From NCBI GenBank assembly GCA_001028025.1, contig LDAQ01000065.1:1-38880 (forward strand): a stretch of DNA of 38,880 nucleotides, in the 5' to 3' direction. Under the pieces are notes generated by a model that was not told where the DNA came from, did not search any database, and saw only the letters and a program-made list of their open reading frames with translations. Shown here in pieces: positions 1 through 8,922 of the stretch. Made by a program: the position numbers and the translations under genes. Positions within the stretch are counted from its first letter, which is position 1; every line of letters begins with the position of its first letter. This DNA comes from Faecalicatena fissicatena. Its GTDB lineage: Bacteria > Bacillota > Clostridia > Lachnospirales > Lachnospiraceae.

Positions 1-72
1 GCGTCCCCGTCCGTCAACGAGGCTGAAGCTCGTTGCCTAAATCCCGATTTGGTGAAATTTATGTGCAATCCC

Positions 73-101
73 TTGACTATCCAGCTGTTTCTTCTTATAA
101 T
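73..101 (+). promoter_or_regulatory. Sigma-A promoter of the ileS T-box transcript
   Basis: TTGACT at 73-78 and TATAAT at 96-101 are separated by 17 bases. The expected start near 108 lies just before the T-box leader, so this promoter should drive ileS and probably glgP. The first 70 bases hold no gene I can recognise; they may be the end of an upstream intergenic region. Confidence 0.8.
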
Positions 102-117
102 AATTCTGTACAGACTT

Positions 118-383
118 AAATGGAAAAGACAATGACGAAGACAGTAGGATTTATCTGAAAGCTGCAGCGAACCGGTGATGGTGGGAGTCCGGTATGAGTA
201 GGTTATTTCTGAACATCACTTCTGAGTCGCAGTCCTCGAAACGAAAGCAGTAGAGGCTGACGGAGTTCCTCCGTTATGGGAACGCATATACAGGGCGGGA
301 ATCAGGAAGCCTGAGTATGTTGTAACAGGTGGTAAAACGGCAGTTAAGGCTTTCGTCCTATTACAGGACGGGAGCCTTTTTTA
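118..383 (+). promoter_or_regulatory. T-box leader riboswitch of ileS (isoleucine)
   Basis: This leader senses uncharged tRNA-Ile and lets transcription continue into ileS when isoleucine charging is low. The probable specifier codon is ATC at 215-217, in a GAACATCAC context typical of a specifier loop. The antiterminator bulge carries TGGT at 330-333, which pairs with the tRNA 3' end including an A discriminator base. A long stem followed by a T-run (346-383) is the competing terminator. The gene directly downstream encodes isoleucyl-tRNA synthetase, which agrees with the codon. Helix boundaries were read by eye and not folded. Confidence 0.92.
346..383 (+). terminator. T-box attenuator terminator
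   Basis: AAGGCT pairs with AGCCTT, and CGTCCT pairs with AGGACG inside it, followed by a run of six T. It competes with the antiterminator that contains the TGG bulge at 330-332. It should stop transcription when tRNA-Ile is charged. Confidence 0.88.
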
Positions 384-462
384 TGATATGGGGATTCCTG
401 TATCACAAAGACCCTCCGGGGGATGTAAAATAATTTAAATTTAGAAAGGAATGTGATTAGCT

Positions 463-3400
463 ATGTACAAAAAAGTTTCCACGGATATGAATTTCGTTGA
501 TCGTGAAAAAGATGTTGAAAAATTCTGGATTGATCATAATATTTTCCAGAAGAGTATGGAGGAGAGAGAAGGGGGTCCCGAATATACATTCTATGATGGC
601 CCTCCGACCGCAAACGGCAAGCCGCATATCGGTCATGTGCTGACCCGCGTTATCAAGGATATGATTCCGAGATACCGCACAATGAAGGGATATAGGGTTC
701 CCCGTAAAGCTGGATGGGATACGCATGGACTTCCGGTGGAGCTGGAGGTGGAGAAGCTTCTGGGACTGGACGGGAAGGATCAGATCGAAGAGTACGGTCT
801 GGAACCGTTTATTGACAAGTGTAAAGAAAGTGTGTGGAAATATAAGGGGATGTGGGAAGATTTCTCCAGCACAGTTGGATTTTGGGCCGATATGGAGCAC
901 CCCTATGTTACTTATGACAATAACTTTATTGAATCTGAGTGGTGGGGGCTTAAGCAGATCTGGGATAAAGGCCTTCTGTATAAGGGCTTTAAGATTGTTC
1001 CTTACTGCCCACGCTGCGGAACTCCTCTTTCTGCTCAGGAAGTGGCGCAGGGATATAAGGATGTCAAAGAGCGCTCTGCGATTGTCAGATTTAAGGTAAA
1101 GGATGAAGATGCGTATATTCTGGCATGGACAACCACACCGTGGACACTGCCTTCCAACCTGGCGCTTTGCGTGAACCCGGTGGAGGATTACGTGAAGGTA
1201 AAAGCTGCCGACGGATATGTATATTATATGGCTCAGGCACTGCTGGATAAAGTACTTGGCAAGCTGGCAGAGGAAGATCAGCCGGCTTATGAAGTTCTGG
1301 AGACATATAAAGGAAAAGATCTGGAGTACAAGGAATATGAGCCTTTGTTTGCATGCGCGGCAGAGAGTGCAGCAAAGCAGAATAAGAAGGCATTTTATGT
1401 GACCTGTGATACCTATGTCACACTGACAGACGGTACAGGAATTGTACACATTGCTCCTGCATTTGGTGAGGATGATGCCAATGTGGGAAGAAACTACGGG
1501 CTGCCGTTTGTACAGCTTGTAGACGAAAAAGGAAATATGTCGGAGTCTACTCCATTTGCCGGAGTTTTTGTAAAGAAAGCGGACCCGATGGTGCTGAAGG
1601 ATCTGGAGGAAAGAGGGCTTCTCTTTGATGCGCCTAAGTTCGAGCACAGCTATCCTCACTGCTGGAGATGCGATACTCCGCTGATCTACTATGCACGTGA
1701 ATCCTGGTTCATTAATATGACTGCAGTGAAGGATGATCTAATCTCCAATAATAATACAATCAACTGGATTCCGGAGAACATCGGAAAAGGACGTTTCGGG
1801 GACTGGCTGGAGAACGTGCAGGACTGGGGCATCAGCCGTAACCGTTACTGGGGAACTCCTCTGAACATCTGGGAGTGTGAGTGCGGGCACCAGCACTCCA
1901 TCGGAAGCGTTGAGGAACTGAAGTCCATGTCGGACAACTGCCCGGATGATATCGAGCTTCATCGTCCGTATATCGATGATGTGACAGTCAAATGCCCAAT
2001 CTGCGGAAAAGAGATGCACCGTGTGCCGGAAGTAATTGACTGCTGGTTTGACAGCGGTTCCATGCCGTTTGCACAGCATCACTATCCGTTTGAGAATAAG
2101 GATCTGTTTGAACAGCAGTTCCCGGCTGACTTTATTTCAGAGGCCGTTGACCAGACAAGAGGATGGTTCTATTCCCTGCTCGCAATCTCCACGCTTCTCT
2201 TTAACAAAGCGCCTTATAAGAATGTAATTGTACTGGGGCATGTGCAGGACGAGAATGGGCAGAAGATGAGTAAGTCCAAGGGAAATGCGGTAGATCCGTT
2301 TGATGCGTTGAATCTGTACGGTGCAGATGCAATCCGCTGGTATTTTTATGTTAACAGCGCACCGTGGCTGCCGAACCGTTTCCACGGAAAAGCAGTGACA
2401 GAGGGTCAGCGTAAGTTTATGGGAACTCTTTGGAATACCTATGCATTTTTTGTACTGTATGCGAATATCGATGAATTCGACGCGACAAAATACAGCCTGG
2501 AATATGAAAAACTGAGCGTTATGGATAAATGGCTGCTGTCCAAACTGAATACACTGATTAAGACAGTGGATGAGAACCTTGAAAATTACAGAATTCCGGA
2601 GAGTGCAAGGGCGCTGCAGGATTTTGTGGATGACATGAGTAACTGGTATGTAAGAAGAAGCCGTGAGCGTTTCTGGGCAAAAGGCATGGAGCAGGATAAG
2701 ATCAATGCTTATATGACCCTGTACACTGCGCTTGTGACGGTTGCGAAAGTAGCTGCACCGATGATTCCGTTCATGACAGAAGAGATTTACCAGAACCTGG
2801 TATGCAGTATCGACAGTGCGGCTTTGGAGAGCATTCATCTCTGTGACTACCCTGCTGTCAGCGAGGATTTTATTGATGCAGAACTGGAATCTAATATGGC
2901 AAATGTGCTGAAGCTGGTTGTTATGGGACGCGCGTGCCGCAACACGGCTAATATCAAGAACCGTCAGCCGATTGGGCAGATGTTTGTGAAGGCCGGATTT
3001 GTATTGCCTGAGTTTTATCAGGAAATCGTTGCAGATGAGCTGAATGTGAAGAATATTAAGTTCACAGAAGATGTGAGAGACTTTACTTCATATAGTTTTA
3101 AACCACAGTTAAAGACAGTGGGGCCAAAGTATGGTAAAATGTTAGGTGGAATCAAGTCTGCTCTGGACAGTCTCGACGGCAATGCGGCTATGGACGAGAT
3201 TAATGAAACAGGAGCATTGAAGCTGGATATAGGCGGCCAGGAGATCACCCTGCTTAAGGAAGACCTGCTGATTGATACGGCGCAGATTGAAGGATATGTA
3301 TCTGAAAATGACAACGGAATCACGGTTGTTCTGGATACGAACCTGACAGAAGAACTTTTAGAGGAAGGCTTTGTCAGAGAGATTATCAGTAAGATCCAGA

Positions 3401-3618
3401 CAATGCGTAAGGAAGCAGACTTTGAGGTTATGGATAAGATTAAGGTCACTTATGCAGGAAGTGCTAAAGCAGAAGATATCTTTGAAAAATATGGAAAAGA
3501 GATTGGAAGTGAAGTGCTGGCAAACGAAGTCGTAAAAGCAGAACCGGCAGGTTATGTGAAGGAATGGAAGATGAACGGCGAGGCTGTTACGATGGGGGTA
3601 GAGAAAGAAGGGATGTAA
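463..3618 (+). CDS. ileS: Isoleucyl-tRNA synthetase, long IleRS2-like form
   Basis: This cytoplasmic class I enzyme attaches isoleucine to tRNA-Ile and edits mischarged valine. The 1051-residue protein has the HIGH signature at residues 55-58 and KMSKS at 601-605. The editing domain lies between them, and the tRNA-binding helical and C-terminal parts follow. The length and the N-terminal sequence look more like the eukaryote-like IleRS2 group than the ~930-residue IleRS1. IleRS2 enzymes are often intrinsically insensitive to mupirocin, which I infer here but cannot show. The start follows AGAAAGGA at 443-450. glgP starts five bases after its stop, so the two are probably cotranscribed under the T-box. 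Confidence 0.97.
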   Translation: MYKKVSTDMNFVDREKDVEKFWIDHNIFQKSMEEREGGPEYTFYDGPPTANGKPHIGHVLTRVIKDMIPRYRTMKGYRVPRKAGWDTHGLPVELEVEKLLGLDGKDQIEEYGLEPFIDKCKESVWKYKGMWEDFSSTVGFWADMEHPYVTYDNNFIESEWWGLKQIWDKGLLYKGFKIVPYCPRCGTPLSAQEVAQGYKDVKERSAIVRFKVKDEDAYILAWTTTPWTLPSNLALCVNPVEDYVKVKAADGYVYYMAQALLDKVLGKLAEEDQPAYEVLETYKGKDLEYKEYEPLFACAAESAAKQNKKAFYVTCDTYVTLTDGTGIVHIAPAFGEDDANVGRNYGLPFVQLVDEKGNMSESTPFAGVFVKKADPMVLKDLEERGLLFDAPKFEHSYPHCWRCDTPLIYYARESWFINMTAVKDDLISNNNTINWIPENIGKGRFGDWLENVQDWGISRNRYWGTPLNIWECECGHQHSIGSVEELKSMSDNCPDDIELHRPYIDDVTVKCPICGKEMHRVPEVIDCWFDSGSMPFAQHHYPFENKDLFEQQFPADFISEAVDQTRGWFYSLLAISTLLFNKAPYKNVIVLGHVQDENGQKMSKSKGNAVDPFDALNLYGADAIRWYFYVNSAPWLPNRFHGKAVTEGQRKFMGTLWNTYAFFVLYANIDEFDATKYSLEYEKLSVMDKWLLSKLNTLIKTVDENLENYRIPESARALQDFVDDMSNWYVRRSRERFWAKGMEQDKINAYMTLYTALVTVAKVAAPMIPFMTEEIYQNLVCSIDSAALESIHLCDYPAVSEDFIDAELESNMANVLKLVVMGRACRNTANIKNRQPIGQMFVKAGFVLPEFYQEIVADELNVKNIKFTEDVRDFTSYSFKPQLKTVGPKYGKMLGGIKSALDSLDGNAAMDEINETGALKLDIGGQEITLLKEDLLIDTAQIEGYVSENDNGITVVLDTNLTEELLEEGFVREIISKIQTMRKEADFEVMDKIKVTYAGSAKAEDIFEKYGKEIGSEVLANEVVKAEPAGYVKEWKMNGEAVTMGVEKEGM

Positions 3619-3623
3619 GTTAT

Positions 3624-6098
3624 ATGTATAGTAAGCGATTTGAAAAGGAAACTTTCAAAGAGACAGTCCGGGACAATGTGAAAACATTGTACCGGAAGAA
3701 GATAGAGGAGGCAACACCGCAGCAGATATTCCAGGCGGTTTCCTATGCAGTGAAGGACATCGTGATTGATGACTGGCTGGCCACGCAGGCGGAGTACAGG
3801 AAGCAGGATGCGAAGACTGTGTATTATATGTCCATGGAATTTTTGATGGGCCGTGCCCTCGGCAATAATCTGATCAATATGACTGCCTACGGGGATGTGA
3901 AGGAAGCGCTGGAGGAGATGAACATCGACCTGAATGCGATCGAAGACCAGGAGCCGGATGCGGCTCTTGGAAACGGCGGTCTGGGGCGTCTGGCAGCATG
4001 TTTTCTGGATTCACTGGCAACACTGAATTACCCGGCATATGGATGCGGTATCCGCTACCGCTATGGTATGTTTAAGCAGAAGATTGAAAACGGGTACCAG
4101 GTGGAGACTCCGGACGACTGGCTCAAAGAAGGCAATCCATTTGAGCTGCGCAGACAGGAATACGCAAAAGAGGTGCGTTTCGGCGGTTCTATCCGTTTTG
4201 AGAAGGATCCGGAGACCGGCAGGGATAAGTTTATTCAGGAGAATTATGAGTCCGTGCGTGCGGTTCCTTATGATATGCCGATCGTAGGATACGGCAACCA
4301 TGTAGTGAATACGCTGCGTATCTGGGATGCGGAGCCGATTACGAATTTTTCTCTGGAATCATTTGACAGAGGGGACTACCACAAGGCCGTAGAGCAGGAA
4401 AATCTTGCAAAGATGATCGTGGATGTGCTTTATCCGAATGACAATCATTATGCAGGCAAGGAGCTGAGGCTGAAACAGCAGTATTTCTTTATTTCTGCAA
4501 GTCTTCAGGCTTTAATTGAGAAGTATAAGAAAGACCATGATGACATCAAAAAGCTCTATGAAAAGGTAACGATCCAGATGAACGATACGCATCCGACGGT
4601 TGCAGTTCCGGAGCTGATGAGGCTGCTCATTGATGTGGAAGGGCTGAGCTGGGAGGAAGCATGGAATGTGACCACAAAGACCTGTGCATATACGAATCAC
4701 ACGATTATGGCAGAGGCTCTGGAAAAATGGCCGATCGATCTGTTCGCCAAGCTGCTTCCGCGTATTTATCAGATTGTACAGGAGATTGACCGCCGCTTCC
4801 TGCAGGAAGTACGCGCCAAATATCCGGGAAATGAGGAGAAGGTCAGAAAAGTGGCAATTCTCAGGGACAATCAGGTGCGTATGGCGCATATGGCAATTGT
4901 GGCGGGCTTCTCTGTTAACGGAGTGGCAAGGCTGCATACTGAGATTTTAAAGCATCAGGAGCTGAAGGATTTCTATGACATGATGCCCGGGAAGTTTAAC
5001 AATAAGACGAACGGCATCACCCAGAGACGTTTCCTTCTACATGGCAATCCGCTTCTTGCAGATTGGATTACAGGCAGAATCGGAGATGGCTGGATCACAG
5101 ATTTATCTTTACTCGGCAACCTGAAGCCTCTTGTGAACGATGAGCGTGCCAGAAAAGAGTTTATGCAGATCAAGTACCAGAATAAGGTACGTCTTGCAAA
5201 ATATATAAAAGAAAACAATGGAATTGATGTTGATCCGACCTCAATCTTTGACGTGCAGGTGAAGAGACTGCATGAATACAAGCGCCAGCTGCTGAATATT
5301 CTGCACATTATGTATCTGTACAACCAGATCAAGGAGCACCCGGAGATGTCATTTTACCCACGGACATTTATCTTTGGGGCAAAAGCCGCAGCAGGCTACC
5401 TCAGGGCGAAAGAAACGATCAAGCTGATCAACTCTGTAGCAGATGTGGTGAACAACGACAGAAGCATCAACGGTAAACTGAAAGTTATATTTATCGAAGA
5501 TTACCGTGTATCTAATGCGGAGCTTCTGTTTGCAGCAGCCGATGTCAGCGAACAGATTTCCACTGCGTCCAAGGAGGCATCCGGTACCGGAAATATGAAG
5601 TTTATGTTGAATGGTGCACCTACTCTGGGAACGATGGATGGAGCCAATGTGGAGATCGTGGAAGAAGTCGGCGTGGAGAATGCATTTATCTTTGGTCTAA
5701 GCTCTGAAGAGGTCATTAACTATGAGAATAGAGGCGGCTATAACCCGATTGATATTTACTTTAACGACTGGGAGCTGAAGCGTGTGGTAGACCAGCTGAT
5801 GGATGGAACCTATGCGGGCGGCAACCATGAGATGTACAAGAACCTGTACAACTCCCTTCTGAACACGCAGTGTACGGACCGGGCCGATACCTACTTTATT
5901 CTGAAAGACTTCCGCGCTTATGCAGAAGCACAGAAAAAAGTGGAAGCAGCTTACCGTGATGATCAGAAATGGTCTAAAATGGCGATGTTAAATACTGCAT
6001 GCAGCGGAAAGTTTACATCTGACCGTACAATAGAGGAGTATGTAAAGGATATCTGGAAACTCGAAAAAGTGGATGTCCCGTCAGGGCAGCCGGAATAG
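3624..6098 (+). CDS. glgP: Glycogen/maltodextrin phosphorylase (GT35)
   Basis: It releases glucose-1-phosphate from alpha-1,4-glucans using phosphate and pyridoxal phosphate. The 824-residue length fits the GT35 family. The PLP lysine sits in the motif EASGTGNMKF at about residue 659, and GNGGLGRLAACF near residue 120 is typical of the family's N-terminal half. The frame is open back to 3564 inside ileS, but I chose ATG 3624 because a GAAGGGATG-like ribosome site precedes it and MYSKRFEKE is a normal N-terminus. Regulation is probably by readthrough from ileS, an unusual pairing of translation and glycogen metabolism. Confidence 0.96.
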   Translation: MYSKRFEKETFKETVRDNVKTLYRKKIEEATPQQIFQAVSYAVKDIVIDDWLATQAEYRKQDAKTVYYMSMEFLMGRALGNNLINMTAYGDVKEALEEMNIDLNAIEDQEPDAALGNGGLGRLAACFLDSLATLNYPAYGCGIRYRYGMFKQKIENGYQVETPDDWLKEGNPFELRRQEYAKEVRFGGSIRFEKDPETGRDKFIQENYESVRAVPYDMPIVGYGNHVVNTLRIWDAEPITNFSLESFDRGDYHKAVEQENLAKMIVDVLYPNDNHYAGKELRLKQQYFFISASLQALIEKYKKDHDDIKKLYEKVTIQMNDTHPTVAVPELMRLLIDVEGLSWEEAWNVTTKTCAYTNHTIMAEALEKWPIDLFAKLLPRIYQIVQEIDRRFLQEVRAKYPGNEEKVRKVAILRDNQVRMAHMAIVAGFSVNGVARLHTEILKHQELKDFYDMMPGKFNNKTNGITQRRFLLHGNPLLADWITGRIGDGWITDLSLLGNLKPLVNDERARKEFMQIKYQNKVRLAKYIKENNGIDVDPTSIFDVQVKRLHEYKRQLLNILHIMYLYNQIKEHPEMSFYPRTFIFGAKAAAGYLRAKETIKLINSVADVVNNDRSINGKLKVIFIEDYRVSNAELLFAAADVSEQISTASKEASGTGNMKFMLNGAPTLGTMDGANVEIVEEVGVENAFIFGLSSEEVINYENRGGYNPIDIYFNDWELKRVVDQLMDGTYAGGNHEMYKNLYNSLLNTQCTDRADTYFILKDFRAYAEAQKKVEAAYRDDQKWSKMAMLNTACSGKFTSDRTIEEYVKDIWKLEKVDVPSGQPE

Positions 6099-6107
6099 GA
6101 GGCATAT

Positions 6108-7085
6108 ATGAATTATTATGACAGCTACACTTATACTTATAACTCACCTTTAGATTCAATGCTTACAGGGATTCTGGCAATTTATCTGATTGTGTTTGCA
6201 GTATGGTTTATTTTCTTCGTAATCAGTTACGTATTCAAAGGAATCGGTATGTATACGATCGCAAAGAGGCAGGGGATGGATTACCCCTGGCTCGCGTTCA
6301 TTCCGTTTGCAAGAACGTATCTCCACGGAGAACTGGGCGGAAGTATTACCCTGAAATCCAAGTCCATCAGGAATCCGGGAATCTGGCTGCTTGCAATGCC
6401 ATTTATCTTCGGGGTAGTAAACTTTATATTCTATATGATATTATGGGTAGTGGGAATTGGGGCATTCTCCAATCTCTATGCAGATACTCTCTATAATCAT
6501 GGAACCGGCGCAGGATCCCATATCAGCAGCGGTATGATTATGGGACTGATTATTGTCATCATCATATGGGCAATTATTGCAATTGTATATGGGGCAATAA
6601 CTAAAGTACTGAGTGTCCTGGTAAACCATCAGATTCTTGAGAAGTTTACAACCAAAAACATGTCCATTGCGCATGCAGTATTGTGTATGGTGGTTCCTCT
6701 TTATGAGTCCATCTGCCTCTTTGTTATGCGCAACAGAGACTTTAATCCGGGGATGGAGCCGAATCTCGGAAGTCCGTTTATCCAGCCGGGATACCCGACC
6801 ATGCCGCCGGGTGGATCAATGCCAGGACCATATACCGCAATGCCGGAATCCGCACCGCAGGCACCCGTACCGGAAGAAGCACCAGTTCCGGAAACGCCGG
6901 ATATGAGTTTACCGCCAGTGCCACCAGTACCACCAGTGCCCCCGGTTATCCCGGCACCCGCACCAGAGATGGAGCCAGAAGTTACGCCGGAAACTGAACC
7001 AGAGCCATCCGTGATCATTCTGCCGGATACAGAAAAGGGGTCTGACCCCCTTGAGCCTGAAAAGAAAGAAAATAGTGACTTGTAA
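6108..7085 (+). CDS. Multi-pass membrane protein with Pro/Glu-rich C-terminal tail
   Basis: I do not recognise a named family. The 325-residue protein has roughly four to five hydrophobic segments within residues 15-215, and an amphipathic stretch containing GMDYPWLAFIPF between the first two. From about residue 215 it becomes a low-complexity tail rich in Pro, Glu and Met, with PPVPPVPPV runs. The start follows AGGAGG by six bases and lies nine bases after glgP, suggesting an operon with ileS and glgP. The last codons (encoding KGSDPLEPE) coincide with a palindromic repeat that recurs just after the stop, so the extreme C-terminus was probably added by repeat insertion. Confidence 0.8.
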   Translation: MNYYDSYTYTYNSPLDSMLTGILAIYLIVFAVWFIFFVISYVFKGIGMYTIAKRQGMDYPWLAFIPFARTYLHGELGGSITLKSKSIRNPGIWLLAMPFIFGVVNFIFYMILWVVGIGAFSNLYADTLYNHGTGAGSHISSGMIMGLIIVIIIWAIIAIVYGAITKVLSVLVNHQILEKFTTKNMSIAHAVLCMVVPLYESICLFVMRNRDFNPGMEPNLGSPFIQPGYPTMPPGGSMPGPYTAMPESAPQAPVPEEAPVPETPDMSLPPVPPVPPVPPVIPAPAPEMEPEVTPETEPEPSVIILPDTEKGSDPLEPEKKENSDL

Positions 7086-7105
7086 AAAAGGGGTCTGACC
7101 CCTTT
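7033..7105. repeat. Two copies of a 17-base palindromic repeat at a gene end
   Basis: AAAAGGGGTCTGACCCC occurs at 7033-7049 and again at 7086-7102, 53 bases apart. Each copy is a near-perfect palindrome (GGGGTC-T-GACCCC). The first lies inside the reading frame of the membrane protein and the second follows its stop codon. The arrangement resembles dispersed REP-type sequences. I saw no third copy in the window. Confidence 0.75.
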
Positions 7106-7142
7106 AAGCCCTTCATATATTATATATATGGAGGGCTTTTTT
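7106..7142 (+). terminator. Terminator-like hairpin that contains the spoIID ribosome binding site
   Basis: A 15-bp stem with one wobble pair (7106-7120 with 7124-7138, three-base loop) is followed by a T-run that ends directly at the spoIID ATG at 7143. The GGAGGG ribosome site at 7130-7135 is entirely in the 3' arm. The hairpin should end glgP-operon transcription and would hide the ribosome site in any readthrough RNA. Confidence 0.8.
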
Positions 7143-8132
7143 ATGGGACAACGTTATATGCGGCAGAAAGTCAAGACAGTTTGTTCATTTTTAGTTATTT
7201 TAATCTTACTCCCTTATGTGGTGGCCATTTTTGTTAACGGCACGGATATGGAAGTGATCGGTAAAAATGGTGGTGCATATGTGCAGGTAAAGAGAACTCT
7301 GGAGGATGGCAAAGAAAAAATTATGAAAGTGCCATGGGACGAATACTTTCTGGGGGTTCTGGCAAAAGAAATGCCTGAGACATATGAGGAGGAAGCGCTT
7401 AAAGCACAGGCGGTGCTGATCCGAACCAACCTGTATCAGACTTTGGATAGCAGTGAAGATAAGGTGCTGGAGGACAGTTATCTGGACGCGAAAGCGCTGG
7501 AGAAGAAATGGAGTGCCAAAGAGCATGATACTTATTACAAAAAACTGAAAAAGGCTATGGATGATACTGCAAATCAGGTGCTATACTATAATGATACTTA
7601 TGCTTTGGTGCCATTCCACCAGGCGAGTAACGGAAAAACAAGAAGCGGACAGGAGGTTCTTGGAAACGGAGACTCCCCTTATCTTGTTGTAAAGGAATGC
7701 CCAAAGGACAAAGAGGCCGATGAGGAAATGCATGTCTATAATATGGAATATCAGGAAATACAGACAAAGTGCCAGCCGTTTCTGGTAGCCGTGGACAAAG
7801 AAAATGCCAAAAAGACCTACAGCTTTTCGGATTTTGAGATACAGTCCTACGATTCCGCCGGATATGTCGCATCGCTTCGGATCGGCGATACGGTCTGTAC
7901 CGGAGAACAGTTCCGTGAGGCCCTGTCACTGGCCTCCAGTGCGTTCTCTCTGCAGGAAGCAGACGGGGGCCTGCGTATTACGACAATGGGAAAAGGGCAC
8001 GGTCTGGGGATGAGCCAGTGGACTGCAAATGAGATGGCAAAAGAGGGAAAAACCTTCGAAGAAATCCTGCAAAATTTTTTTGAAGGAACAAATCTGACAG
8101 ATGGCGGAGAAATATTTACAAAAATAGAATAA
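7143..8132 (+). CDS. spoIID: Stage II sporulation protein D, SpoIID/LytB family
   Basis: SpoIID is a membrane-anchored lytic transglycosylase that acts with SpoIIM and SpoIIP to remodel peptidoglycan during forespore engulfment. The 329-residue protein has one membrane segment at about 13-31. The expected catalytic Glu is in KEMPE at about residue 76, followed by the FHQASNGKTRSG motif and the family's C-terminal GHGLGMSQW signature. I chose ATG 7143 because GGAGGG lies seven bases upstream; the in-frame ATG at 7128 has no ribosome site. It is followed 42 bases later by a SpoIIQ-like gene. SpoIIP and SpoIIM genes are not in the window. Confidence 0.92.
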   Translation: MGQRYMRQKVKTVCSFLVILILLPYVVAIFVNGTDMEVIGKNGGAYVQVKRTLEDGKEKIMKVPWDEYFLGVLAKEMPETYEEEALKAQAVLIRTNLYQTLDSSEDKVLEDSYLDAKALEKKWSAKEHDTYYKKLKKAMDDTANQVLYYNDTYALVPFHQASNGKTRSGQEVLGNGDSPYLVVKECPKDKEADEEMHVYNMEYQEIQTKCQPFLVAVDKENAKKTYSFSDFEIQSYDSAGYVASLRIGDTVCTGEQFREALSLASSAFSLQEADGGLRITTMGKGHGLGMSQWTANEMAKEGKTFEEILQNFFEGTNLTDGGEIFTKIE

Positions 8133-8174
8133 GGCGTCATTTTTCTGGCAAAAATATAGCCAGAGGTGATGAAT

Positions 8175-8915
8175 ATGAACAAGAATGAAAAGCCATCTTT
8201 ATTAAAAGGAAAGGGCGCAGCAGTCGGAATCGTGATCTGCTTTGTTGCTGTGATTGTAATGGTTGGAGCATTTACATTCAACAATTATAATAAAAAATTA
8301 AATCAGCAGCTGGCTAAAGCAGAGGAACAGACTGAACAGCTTACAAAGGAAAAGAGCGAGGCAACGACAACAAATGACATCGTCCTGCCTGAAGCAGAGA
8401 GTAATACATCAACAGAAAATGACACCGAAGATAAAGAAAGCACTCAGGGAAGTGCAGCAGAAAACGCGGAGACAGCAGGAAATACAGCAGAAGTTTACTT
8501 CAGCGAAGAGAGCCTGCTCTCATGGCCGGCAAGCGGCGCAGTGCTGATCAACTACAGCATGGACAAGACAGTATTTTTCTCAACACTGGAACAGTATAAG
8601 TACAATCCTGCACTGATTATCGGTGGCCAGGTTGGAGAGATGATCGGTGCGTCAGCAGCGGGAATCGTTACGAATGTAGAACAATCTGCCCAGACAGGTA
8701 CAACAGTTACACTGGATATGGGAAATGGATACAGCGCAGTATACGGACAGCTTAAAGAAGTGCCGCTGCAGGTCGGAGATTATGTGGATGCAGGCCAGAC
8801 AGTGGGATATCTGAGTGAACCAACAAAATATTATAGCGTTGAAGGGCCAAACCTTTACTTTGAAGTGATCAAAGACGGGACACCGGTGAATCCTATGGAC
8901 TTTATGGAGTCATAG
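8175..8915 (+). CDS. SpoIIQ-like membrane protein with degenerate LytM/M23 domain
   Basis: SpoIIQ is the forespore half of the channel that joins forespore and mother cell during engulfment. This 246-residue protein has a membrane segment at about 15-33, an acidic Ser/Thr/Glu-rich linker to about residue 110, and an M23-type fold to the end. The zinc ligands are not conserved: the usual HxxxD stretch reads YNPALII (143-149), the later HxH site reads LYFEV (227-231), and the intervening H-containing loop reads YGQL. It is therefore unlikely to be an active peptidase. Position behind spoIID supports a sporulation role. GAGGTGAT lies just ahead of ATG 8175; GTG 8166 and ATG 8169 are alternatives. 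Confidence 0.85.
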   Translation: MNKNEKPSLLKGKGAAVGIVICFVAVIVMVGAFTFNNYNKKLNQQLAKAEEQTEQLTKEKSEATTTNDIVLPEAESNTSTENDTEDKESTQGSAAENAETAGNTAEVYFSEESLLSWPASGAVLINYSMDKTVFFSTLEQYKYNPALIIGGQVGEMIGASAAGIVTNVEQSAQTGTTVTLDMGNGYSAVYGQLKEVPLQVGDYVDAGQTVGYLSEPTKYYSVEGPNLYFEVIKDGTPVNPMDFMES

Positions 8916-8922
8916 AGGGGAC

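Noticed and set aside
457..1659. A 400-residue open frame on the minus strand across ileS
   Set aside because: It is antisense to a clearly conserved synthetase, has Cys/His/Leu-rich low-quality composition, and no ribosome site. Similar frames opposite glgP, spoIID and the Tad genes were dismissed for the same reason.
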